Positions 46,628-57,226 of a stretch of DNA of 64,000 bases are shown here, piece by piece. A model generated the notes under the pieces. It was given only the letters and a program-made list of their open reading frames with translations, made no database searches and was not told the DNA's origin. The position numbers were made by a program, and so were the translations under genes. The stretch's first letter is position 1. Every line of letters starts with the position of its first letter. Source of the DNA: Copromyces sp. CBS 386.78 (lineage: Eukaryota; Ascomycota; Sordariomycetes; Sordariales; Sordariaceae); NCBI GenBank assembly GCA_030685235.1, contig MU839123.1:124001-188000 (forward strand), in the 5' to 3' direction.

Positions 46628-48546
46628 ATTTGTGGTGATTCGTGATAACCGGTCTGGAATCGAGTGACTGTTTCTCGGGAAGTTCAGGAAGAATTAGAGT
46701 TATAACTTAGGTAGTTTGGGGACGCTTCTTTAGTCTGGACCCTGGGAGTTGTCGATTGTATCCAGTCTTAATGGGGTGATGTGATGGATAAGAAGCGCAA
46801 GCTGCACAGACCCTGTCGAACGATGCATAATCCCGGCAGGCAGAATGCATCTCCGGCAGGCAAGTGCATGGTGCATAGTAAGTAGGTACACAAGAAAGTT
46901 CCTTCCCTCATCGCCTTTGTTCCTTCCGTTCACATGGCTGGTGCCTTCAAGACATCGATCTGTTTTTGTCCGCCATGCTATTCGAAATATTAAAGCTACT
47001 TCACCCTCAAAAGATTCGATACTATGCTAGAGTGATCACTTTGTTCGGCCCAGTGCTCCGTCTCGCCCACTTGACCCACAGTTCCACCTCCATTCAGGGG
47101 TTTGTTTACATTCTGTACGCTAAGAGAGCATCTTTCCTCGACCAGCTACCAGTAGCTTGTGCTCCTTCGTCATGGTAGGATTTTTACATCCGCGTGCTCC
47201 GTTTCAGGAACAAGGTACGAGATCCGCTCCGAGAAGTGACAGGAAACCCGCCCGACGGACTACCCCCTAAATCGTTCCTCACCCAGCTAGGCTTTCAAAC
47301 AATCATTGCGTTGCTCTTGGAAAGTCACTGTACTGACTTGTCATGTCAGATATCCCATTAACCACGAGCATAAGGCGGAATTTTGAACATGGACACGACT
47401 ATCAACCTCAACAGTTCAAGCTCCCCTCTTCAGTCTCTTCCCCATAACACCCTACGTAAAGCATCGGAATACCGAACTGGTCAATGATGGCTTCATCGAA
47501 ATGATGCTTAAGAATTGCCCAATTCAAGAAGCCTTGGTATTGACGTATCAGACTGTGGTGGGACTGTCTACACATGCTTATCCGGGCCAATGCTGAAAGA
47601 GCAGGCTTCGATGGTTTACATAGTCGCCATTGTGTCTGCCTTACCACACACGTGGCTGATGAGAATAGCGTGGGGGGCAAGTCATGTCTGTGGCGATACG
47701 GCACCTGAAGGACGTGGTCGAAGCCAGCGGATGGGTTACCAACGACGTTGATGAAGCCATCAATGAAGCAAGAGTTCCACGACTCCCGAGGGAGCTGGAT
47801 ACGGCTTACACTTTCGCATTTCAAAGGTTACAAAACTCTCAGAAAGGGAACACCGGACGTGACATGGAATATCGCACCTGCTCATGAGGACGAAGCGCTC
47901 CTCGGCTCAAGAAATTTTGGAAGGCAAAATACAAAGCCTTGAAAAGTATATGTGTTGCGACCATGTTGCAACAATGGCCTTGCTGGCTGACACCAGTCGG
48001 CTAAGGCGTCTAGAGCTCGACTTCGACGTACATGACCGTTTGAGAAAGGAAAGGCTCCTAGGCGAGAAAGTGGCTGTATTAGCACATGTTGGTGTCTGTT
48101 CACATGTAGTCGTGTCTTTGCCGCCATAGACTATTGAGAAGGCGGTTGGATTACACAGCCTTTCCTGAAAAGATTTTTGACGATTTGAGGAGGCCTAAAC
48201 CAATGAGGGTGTATTGAGATCATTCACATGGTATTTTGATTTTCCACTGTTGATAGGTAACACGTCAATGAATGCCCTACAAGGCTAACTCGGATACAGC
48301 CACACAACCATCGACGAATGTCACACTAGGCAACTATTCCAACTTGAACCACTTCAAGACTTGATTGCAACGTCGGGAATACACTCACACGTGACTTTTT
48401 CCTGATATAAACCAGACGCTGCTCTGCTTGAGTTTTGGCAAACAGATCATACAAACATCTCGAAGTCTTAACACCACCGAAGCCCTCATCTGAAGTCACT
48501 CATTGTCTACCAAGTTACACATCGTATTAATCGCATTATCATCACA
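46628..48546. other. 1.9-kb gene-poor interval
   Basis: Contains short ORFs on both strands (for example + 47884-48129 and - 47408-47824), without recognisable domains, introns or coding-like composition. It could hold a decayed gene, but nothing can be supported. Includes the divergent upstream regions of both neighbours. Confidence 0.45.
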
Positions 48547-49230
48547 ATGGCTCCCTCACCTTCGCCGATTGCATCTTCGAAGAAACGGAGCACTGCATCC
48601 GTCCACTCCAAAGAAGTTGCATCATCGAGCCTGCTGCTGCCAGCAAAGAATCCGCCTCCTCTTCGCTCCTCATCACGCCTTAGAGAGAAGCTAGAGAGAC
48701 AAGCCCAAGCGACCGCCGTCAAAGCAGAAGAAGAAGCAAAAACCGGTGTTGAAGCTACCTCCTCTACCTCTGTGACCAACAACGACAGGAAGAAAACAAA
48801 GTCGACGACTGTCAGAAAAGCTGTACTTCCTAAGAAGAAGAAGAAGAAGTCCGCGCCTCTTCCCAAGACCGAAACGAAGCCGCAAAAGGTGCCTGCCGCC
48901 AAGGCTAAGCCTAAGCCTAAGCCTGCTGCTCGGGCTCACCTCAAGAACGCCATCTACGAGGACGAGTCCGATGGGTGGATAAGTAGGGAGACGGGGTGGG
49001 GGTGGACCCCGGCTTACAGGAAGAAGATGAGTGTGAGGATGAGGGGAAAGGATAAGGAGTGGGAGAAGAAGCAGAAGGAGAAGAGGTTGAAGAGGGAGAG
49101 GTTGAAGAGGGAGAAGGAGGAGAAGCAGGAGAAGGAGAAGGAGGAGGAGAAGAGGGAGAGGAGGAAGAAGCTGAAGGAGGAGAAGGCCGAAAAGGAACGA
49201 ATGTATGCTCCGGACCCTCGAGGTGTGTGA
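48547..49230 (+). CDS. Lysine/glutamate-rich hypothetical protein
   Basis: The ORF encodes 227 residues. The start is MAPSPSPIASSKKRST; next comes a basic low-complexity part (LPKKKKKKSAPLPKTETKP, AKPKPKPAARAH). A short ordered motif (NAIYEDESDGWISRETGWGW) follows, with three Trp. The C-terminal half is a highly charged Lys/Glu helix or coiled coil (REKEEKQEKEKEEEKRERR). No family is recognised. Nuclear location is suggested by the basic runs. The 3' end is uncertain: an alternative splice from 49224 to 49345 (donor GTGTGA, branch GCTGAC, acceptor AAAAG) would replace the last residue and add 53 codons ending in DDHESD at 49506, giving 279 residues. Confidence 0.55.
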   Translation: MAPSPSPIASSKKRSTASVHSKEVASSSLLLPAKNPPPLRSSSRLREKLERQAQATAVKAEEEAKTGVEATSSTSVTNNDRKKTKSTTVRKAVLPKKKKKKSAPLPKTETKPQKVPAAKAKPKPKPAARAHLKNAIYEDESDGWISRETGWGWTPAYRKKMSVRMRGKDKEWEKKQKEKRLKRERLKREKEEKQEKEKEEEKRERRKKLKEEKAEKERMYAPDPRGV

Positions 49231-51171
49231 AAATATTTCGCGTTTTGGGAGATAGAAACTTGGGGCAAAGATGGTTGGTGCCTGGTAGCGGACCTGAGGC
49301 CCTCTGTGAGGGTAATCAAATGCTGACTTAAAAATAAAAAAAAGGCCGTTGAAGCTAGTACCGTCTCTACTACAACCAACGACATCATCAAGACCGGAGA
49401 AACGAAGCCGGAACCGGATGTGTCCGCCAAGCCTGCTCCTGCTCCTGCTCCTCCCCGCAAGGAGGAGGCGGCCTCCGTCGAGCCCGATGACCACGAGTCC
49501 GACTAGTGGTGGTGGTCCGACTCCTCCTCCACGGAGAAAAAGAAGACGAACCTCGAAACAAGAAGGCCGCCAAAAAGGAACGGGAACGTTGGCCTGGAAA
49601 GAGAAAGTTGGATTGGATTAATAATCACCCTAGGGCCTATACCTAGGAAGCGGATATGAGTGATGCTCGTGAGGGGAATTGAATGTTGTTGTTAGGTACA
49701 CACTGGATACCATAGGTACATACATAGCAGGTAAGGTATGCTACAATGAAGGAAAGCCAAATTGTTCCAGTCCGTTTCTAGACTCTTGTCAGGAAGCTTG
49801 TTTGGGCCGTGGGCGGTTTCACCTGGTGGATGGGCGGCTAGGTCGAGTCGCTTCCTTGTTAGTGTACAATCTAACCCTGGTTTGTTTGTTAGTCTGGTAC
49901 AAAAAACGCCCATTTCCACTCTCGAACTACTAAAAGTAGAAAAGAATTCAAGCTTCGAGCGGACGGGTGCCGTAGAGGGGACTGCTCTCTTATATCTTTC
50001 TATCTTGGAGGCCTTAAATAAAGACGGAAAGAGGCATCAGAGGCTTCTGTAGCGTTTTTAACCCTTGCTATTGTCCCATGATGCTTCAAACGGAGGCCAG
50101 TTTCTCTTTTTGAAGGCCAATGAGAGCTCCAAATCTCCCCTGCTCAACCCTTGCCCGAAGAACCAAACTAACAAACAAACCAGTATTGTATTGTACAATT
50201 ATTTGAGGGGGGAACGTGATGCTTGGGAAGTTAGTCAGCTTGAACAACAGGCGTGTCTAATCGGGAACAACTTGGAATGGCGAAATAGAAGCATCCTTTA
50301 GTTAAAATACTCTATTCGTTATGTCGTTACATCATGATCGTTCTTGAACAGAAAGGGGGAAAAAGAGGAAACACCTACCATTGCCCGTCATGTTTTGGAT
50401 ACCAAGAGGAACGCTGCTCGAAAACCAACTAAACTCACGGTACCTGCATCTGTGGAAGTCTTGTGTCGCAGTGGAAACCATGAAGGTGCAATGGTTTTCG
50501 TACCGACCCCCTTTGTCAAACGGAGAAGGTGGAAAGCTGAAACAAAGAATTGATGACCAACAGCCAGACGACTCCGTCTCTTCAGAACGCTGCATAAAAT
50601 GGAGCAGAGATTGGAATGTCTTTGTTTCTATCAGTGGACACTTGCCATGTTTGTTGAAGGAATGAACTGCCAGAGTGGGGTCCTATTTAGCGCAAGGGAC
50701 ACAAATGGGTCCGTACGGTAGTGTACGGTAAGGTACGTACCTTCCGCTTGGTACCTGCCCCTGTTTGCGATTGCAGTACCCCTTGGGCCCCGCTGATCTT
50801 CAGCGTCCAGTCTCGACCTTACGAGAGGGACCAACAGAAGGCACCTCAGCCGGTTCGCAGTCGGCCCAGCCCCCAAAAAGGGCGAGTCCACAGCGTATCG
50901 TCATCTCCAAACAGCCTGCAAACACGAGCCGGACACAGCCCCCAAAAGTGAGGTGCACCCCCCCAGATCCCCCACCGTCCGACGACAGGGGAGAGATTGT
51001 CATCCATCTCCAGCTGCCAGCGCCAGGAACAATCCACACAAAGTCAACCCAAGTTGAAATCGATTTCTCAAAGTGTTGGGCTCTGCGCCAAACGGTCTAC
51101 CACGGTCCTTCATTTTAACTCGATTTTTGGTTTATTTTTCTTGCGCCAATCCAGACCCCAGAGCCAACGCG
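49231..51171. other. Interval between lysine-rich gene and copia insertion
   Basis: The first 275 bp contain the possible second exon of the previous gene (49345-49506). The remainder carries short ORFs only. The last part (about 50700-51171), with GTACGGTA and GTACGTAC repeats near 50713-50740, was probably the promoter region of the inositol phosphatase before the copia insertion separated them. Confidence 0.5.
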
Positions 51172-51176
51172 CCTCG
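51172..51176. other. Target-site duplication, left copy
   Basis: CCTCG directly precedes the left LTR and recurs directly after the right LTR at 57013-57017. Five base pairs is the usual size for copia-type integration. Confidence 0.85.
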
Positions 51177-51323
51177 TCTTGAACGAGAGGGCAAAAGTGT
51201 GATTGATAATGCTATATAGAGAAAGCTAGAATAAAGAAGGAAAAGAAATGTAGAGGGCTAAAACCCAGAAGGTGTGAGGGTTGGACCTACACAATAGAGG
51301 TAGGATAGACCCACCCGACAATA
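51177..51323 (-). repeat. 3' LTR of the copia element (RIP-mutated)
   Basis: It is 147 bp, aligned without gaps to 56866-57012. In element orientation it starts TATTGTCGGG, where the partner has TGTTGTCGGG. It differs from the partner at nine positions. All are transitions towards A or T in this copy, and seven are in CpA/TpG context. A G-rich tract (GGGGGCG on the - strand at 51326-51332) beside it is a plausible polypurine tract. Confidence 0.92.
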
Positions 51324-54300
51324 CGCCCCCGTAGCCTAATACAAGTCCCAAAAACTATTATAAGTAAACAAATAATAAAACTATAGTATTGAGGTCTATC
51401 TATTATCCCTAAGGAATCTTCCTTTTTTCTAGTCCTAGTATTATAATAAATTTAGTATGTTTATCCGTCTTTAGTAGCTTTGTTAGGCTATTTACAATTA
51501 TCTCCTCTCCTTTAATATATATAATATCGAATTCTTCCGCTTCGATATTCTTAATAATCTATTTAAATTATATATCTATATATTTATTCCTTCTAAATAC
51601 TTTTCGGTTTAAAACCCGGTCCCTAGTATTCTTACTGTCCGTATATAGAACTTTTAATAGTAATTAAGTATAGCCGAACTCCTTTAATATATATACAATC
51701 TATTATAGAAATTTCGTTATTGGAACGAAGTTGGTAAATTTTACTTCTATTGTATTTATTATTACGAAAGCTTATTTTTTCGATTTCTAGAAAATCGGTC
51801 CTCTAATTAGAAATATAATATGCCCGCTAATATTATAACGAATTATTAGATTATCGGCAAATAAAGTATCGCTATATGCCTTTAAATTTATATTTTCTAG
51901 GGAGTTCTTACCTCTTAAAATTATACTAATATCCATTATTTTTATTAAGTAACGAAATAAGTGCTTTATAATTACTAATAAACTAATTATTAGACTAGTA
52001 TTTACTTTATATAATTTATTAACTATAAAGGTAATATTTAGCCTTATACTTATAAATAGGTAATTTAAACTTCCCGTTATTTTAATATACTTTTATTATT
52101 ATTCGGGTACCCTATCCCCTTACTTATAATCCCTAACTTTTATATTAAAAAGCTATAGGGTATTTATACTATATAAATCGTCGTAATTAAATTTTTTTAG
52201 TAAAGTCTTAGTATATTTTACTTAAAAGACGAATATAATCCTCTCTTCCCTATTCCTTATAATATCGAAACTTAGGAATATTTTTACCTCGCCTAGGTAT
52301 TTTAATTTAAAGTAAGCTATTAATTTATCTTTAACTTTGAAAATAATAGGCTTAAATAGTACTACGATAAGAAAATCGTTAACGTAGAGGACTAATAATA
52401 CTCTTAGGTTCGGATTATAGAATAAGTAAGTATTATTATTAACCGGTTCGAATCCTAAGCCTTTTAAAATAGGTAATAAGGTTTAAAACTAGTAGAGGAG
52501 ACTTTTTCTTAAATTATATAGGGCTCGCTTTAAGAAGTATACTAATTTAGTCTTCTTTTCCCTTAATCCCTTTTCTAATTTTGTCGGCTATTCTATATAG
52601 TATTTCCTTCCCGGGGGAATAAAAGCATTTAGAAACGTTATATTAAAATTAAATTAATAATAATCTAGATCTATAATTACTATAATAGTAAAGAATATTT
52701 TTATATTAACCGTATTTATAATAGTAGCGTAGACTTCTTCCGAATCCTATAAACCTTATTCAAAATTATTATAAACTACTTATTTAACTCTAGGATCCTT
52801 CGTTCTCAATTCTAAATTATCTTTCTCGTTATAGACTTATTTTCTAGGTAGAACGGTTATATTAGGAATTTAGGGAATTAAGTTATAAACTCCTCTTTTT
52901 TTTAGTATTTATACTTATTTTTTTATTATTAATTTTTAATATACTTCGAAGTTTTTTCGTTTCTTAGCTTAGTTATAATTCTTAAGAATAATTAGTATTA
53001 TCCCAAAATCGTATATAGTTTTAATCGCCGTAAAATAGACAAGTTTAATATTCTAACGTATTATCCTTCTTTTTTATAATTTATAATAAAAAGTAGGAAT
53101 TATTAGATTTCTATCTTTATCTTTAATAATTTTTCCGTTATTATTTTTAACAACTATTTTTCTAGTTATTTCTATAGTCGTTAGAGCCGTCCAGCGTTTC
53201 GGCCTTCCGGTAGTAAAGACTTATTATTCTTGTAATATCCCGTTTTCGGCCGTTATCGGAACTTCTATATCCGATAAAGCTTATTCCGGTTCCTTTATTA
53301 GCGTACTTACCCCCGAAGATATTTAAAGTATATTTAATAAAGTTTATTCCGGTTCCTTTGTCGGCGTACCCGCCCCCGAAGATACTTAAGGCGTAACCGG
53401 AATTAATATTTATTTTCGTAAATAGTTCTATACCGATAGTATTAAATCCTTTTTCCTAAAGTCGTTTAAGTTAATATATAATAATTATACGTAAAATTCG
53501 TTAAAGGGGTAATTTTTATTATCTTCGTTTTCTATCTTATAAAGCTCTAATATATTTATTATATTATTAAATAATTTAAAGGATTGAAATTCCTTATCTT
53601 CTTTAATTAATTAAATAATTTAATTAGGAGGGCATTCGTTAGACTTTATCGCCGGTCTTACCTCCTAATTCGTCGGGCTTTAGATTTAATTCTCCGGGCT
53701 TGTAGGGTAAAATATCGGTCTTATATTTGAATTGTCCAGATTTATAATTGGGGAAGCCGGTCCTAGGATAGGAGTGGTTAGGCTTAGTAATAGGGTTATC
53801 GGGGTATTAAATAATAATATTAATATTAGTAAAGGTAGTAACGGAGTTACGTTTAGTAATAGGGTCGGTAATATTAATATTCTAATAATAGGCTTTTTAA
53901 TACCTAGAATAATATTTGGTACTGGTTCCTTTATTACGCCTTAGTTTTATACCTTCTTTTTTAATTCCTTATTATTAGTAATTATTATTTATATTTATTT
54001 CTTACTTTATAGAACTTCCTCTACTTATTTAATCGATTAATTTGAGAAAATAATTATATAATCTAGTTTTTCTTTATTAGAATTTTCTTTCGGGGAGTTT
54101 TCCAAGAACCTTATTATATTCGCTTTAATTAATTACTTGGTCTTTAGGTCCTAAATTAGGAAAATCCTCCTATTAAGGTCGCCGTATCCAATTAAATAGC
54201 CTCTCTTTATTTGGCTAATAAACTTATCCCTTTATATTCGCTTTTTTTTTGGATATAGTAATATACTGTATAGTAGTAAATCTATAAATATTTTAGATTA

Positions 54301-56850
54301 GGTTTAAGGTTCGGAATCCTTATAGCCCAATTTAAAATTTCGTAAGGGCTAATATATTCTTTATTAAATTTCGTTAGTAAAATATTTATAATTTTAATTA
54401 CTAAATCTATTATTAAAGGCTATAATTCGATGGAGATATTGTTTTCGAAAATAATAGCCTTAGATTTCTCTATTATAATTTATCCTACTTTTTCCGGCGT
54501 ACCGTTCATTTAGGGAATATAAATTATCGTTTTAATAATTTTAATACCTTCTTTTCAGCCCTAAATAATAATAGAATCGGTTTGAAAATCCTTAAATCCA
54601 AAGCCAAATTTAGTACCGCTATCTAGCCTTAAGACTTTTACCTTTAAGCTAGTTTGGAGTTTTATATACCTCCTCCATTTTTTAATTGCCGTTAAATTAT
54701 TTTTCTTTTCGTATATTATTTTAATTTAGTAAAAACTATTGATTATATATATAAAGTGAACGATATAACGATAATTTAAATAGCCCGTAATATTATAATT
54801 CTATATATTAATTCTAACGAACTCTAAGGGATTTTTTATAATTAGATTACTAATTTTATAAACAATATCCGTAAATTTACTCCGAAGATAAATATTATAA
54901 TTATTATAGTTTACTACGTTTACTAATTTAATATTAGTATTTTTATAGGCTTTTAAGACTTAATCCCTTCCCGCGTATATTAAGCGGTAATATATAATAT
55001 TATAATTAATTATAACTATTATAGCTAGGCCTAGTATTCGATATTAGTACTTCTGGTCGAAATTTAGAGGGGGTAAAATAGGTAGAATTAGGAGGTTATT
55101 TATTTAATAGCATTATATTTAGTATTTTTAGTATTGACCTTTTATAAACGTAATCCAATTCGTATTTATACTCTAAATTATATTATTATCGACGAAATTT
55201 ATAATTATTAATAGATTGGCTAACGTTAATAGGGAATATATAATATTATTAATTATTACAATAATAAAATCGCCTATTATCGTCGGTAATTGTAATTTGA
55301 TTTTCCTAATATAGTATAATTTTAATAATTGGCTATTACCTACTTAGTAGTTTATTAACTATAATAAGGGGTATAATTTAGTAAACTACTTAACATTATT
55401 AAAAATATTTAACGTATATCCGCTATTAAATATAATTATATCCTTATATAAAGAGAATAATAATACTTCAGGAATTTATTAAATTTTAACGAAATTTAAT
55501 TGAATGCTAATACTACTTTATTTATATTTATAAGTAGACGGTTTTATATAATTAATTAAGAATTCTAATAAAAATCTTCTAAAAAATCGTTATTAAATAA
55601 TAGTTTTCCTAAACCGAAGACGAAATTAACGTTAGTAGACGAGGCTGAAGTAAGAGCCGAAGTCGCCGGATTATAAATATTAGAACTATTATTAGAAATT
55701 ATAGTAGTAATATTAGAGTTTTTCTTTTCGTTTAAAGCCTTCTTCTTATTCTTCTAAATATTAGGAGCCTTTTCTAACTTATATTATTAGTATTTTAAAG
55801 TATACGGGGCGCAATAGTAGTTATAAGGAAAGTATTTCTAACCCTTAACGATTTTTATAAGATATTTATTGTATTGAATACGGTTTTTATCTTATTTTCC
55901 TTTTCTTTCTTATTTAATATCCTTAATTTTAATTTTAGTAATAACTATATTGCTATAAGTCTTTTCGGTATTAATTAGAAATGATAGGAAATTTAGAAAC
56001 TTCTAAGTAGTAAATATATTCTTATTAAGATCCGTAGCCTATAATTTAGTATTAATTAGGTAAGAATATTTAATAGCGTTAAAGAGGTTTATTAATTCAA
56101 CGGTTTTATTAATTTTATAACTAATATTTTTAATACGCTTATATAAAGTTTAATAACGTATAAGAAAAGTTTTAAGGGAAGTAAAGGAAAAACGTTTAAA
56201 GGTTTAATATTTATCAAAAATATTATTCTTAGTTTCGTTAATAATATTCGAAATATTATTATAAATAAATTTAAAAAGGTACTTAAGATCGTCGTTATCC
56301 TTATCCTAGCCGTTAATTATTAGGATAGTTTAGATATTATTATTATTAATAGTCGAGTAAATAACTCCTATGACCTTAGTACAATCTATATACTATTTGA
56401 GTAGGGCTTTCTTATCCTTTACTTTCGTAGTATTTTTAATTTTAGGTGCGGGAATGTCGGTGATAATATATTTCTTTAGGCTTATAGAAGTAAGCTGAAC
56501 TTTTAAGGCGCAGGCCTAGGTATTAAAGTTGGGATTGCCCTTGAAGGGAATTAACATTGTAGTCGTATTGAATTCTATAGCGGGCGTATCATAATCGATA
56601 GTTAGGTTTAAAAGGTTGATGGGTATAGTTATATTAATCTTGTGATTGTTCGACGACGTGGTTTGTAGGTATTTTGTTAATGAGTCGCTAATAATCTTTA
56701 TTCGGTTTTCGTAGTTGATAGTCGTTATCGCGAAATCTTCGCCGATAAGAGGGTTTTAGTAATGCAGCGTGTACGTATAGGCAGTGCGACGGCGACTTGA
56801 TTGATTAAACGCGTATAGCAGTGGCGATGCGATTCGACGATTCGATTGCG

Positions 56851-56865
56851 AGAGGGCTTATAACC
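56851..56865 (-). other. Primer-binding site of the copia element (half initiator tRNA-Met type)
   Basis: The + strand reads AGAGGGCTTATAACC, directly abutting the 5' LTR at 56866. One G/A-type transition away is the initiator tRNA-Met anticodon arm GGGCTCATAACC. This is the same class of site as at 4977-4991 and as in Drosophila copia, which primes with an internal initiator tRNA fragment. Confidence 0.72.
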
Positions 56866-57012
56866 TCTTGAACGAGAGGGCAAAAGTGTGATTGATGATG
56901 CTATATAGAGAAAGCTAGAATAAAGAAGGAAAAGAAATGTGGAGGGCTAAAACCCAGAAGGTGTGAGGGCTGGACCCACACAACAGGGGTGGGACAGACC
57001 CACCCGACAACA
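56866..57012 (-). repeat. 5' LTR of the copia element (nearly unmutated)
   Basis: It is 147 bp and begins TGTTGTCGGG in element orientation, the canonical copia TGTTG start, and ends CAAGA. It carries the ancestral C or G at all nine positions where the other LTR has T or A. It would contain the element's promoter. Confidence 0.92.
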
Positions 57013-57017
57013 CCTCG
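57013..57017. other. Target-site duplication, right copy
   Basis: CCTCG, identical to 51172-51176. Host sequence resumes here, 210 bp before the inositol phosphatase start codon. Confidence 0.85.
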
Positions 57018-57226
57018 CGACAGCTTCGGCCTTGCAACGCTCGTTATTCCATCCCCTCCCCACCGTCTCCGGTCTCCGCCCGTGCCCATGTCCGCCTAGA
57101 ACCCCGGTTCGAGGTCCGAGTCTGATGAAAGAGTCCACCGGTTGTCGTGGATAGTATATGGATGGGCACAGCAACCCCGAGCTTGCTGCTGCTCGTCTCG
57201 GTTGATCTTCCGCCTTCGCCGCCGTC

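Larger units (their letters stand above)
51177..57012 (-). mobile_element. Full-length Ty1/copia LTR retrotransposon, RIP-inactivated
   Basis: The element is 5836 bp with 147-bp LTRs, a CCTCG target duplication, and a primer site next to the 5' LTR (right end). Read on the - strand through many stops, the order is that of Ty1/copia. Gag lies at about 55650-56600 with a mutated zinc knuckle near 55800. Protease is near 55200-55400. Integrase has RLDSGTKF near 54625 and MNGTPEK near 54505. Reverse transcriptase has FLNAFxP-like residues near 52635, KASPIQFKKK-like near 52520 and YVND in place of YVDD near 52390. RNase H follows at the left end. Interior composition is strongly AT with abundant TpA, while the outer right ~400 bp are far less altered. 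No intact frame remains, so it is not autonomous. Confidence 0.93.

Noticed and set aside
47408..48129. Possible decayed gene on either strand
   Set aside because: Short ORFs with no motif, intron logic or similarity I can name. Kept only as a gene-poor interval.
52441..52470. tRNA-like GGTTCGAATCC string
   Set aside because: No acceptor or anticodon arms can be paired around it, and it is inside the reverse transcriptase region of the copia element. No tRNA gene could be supported anywhere in the window.
53732..53944. 70-codon + strand ORF inside the copia element
   Set aside because: Lies antisense to copia pol in AT-rich mutated DNA. A chance opening.
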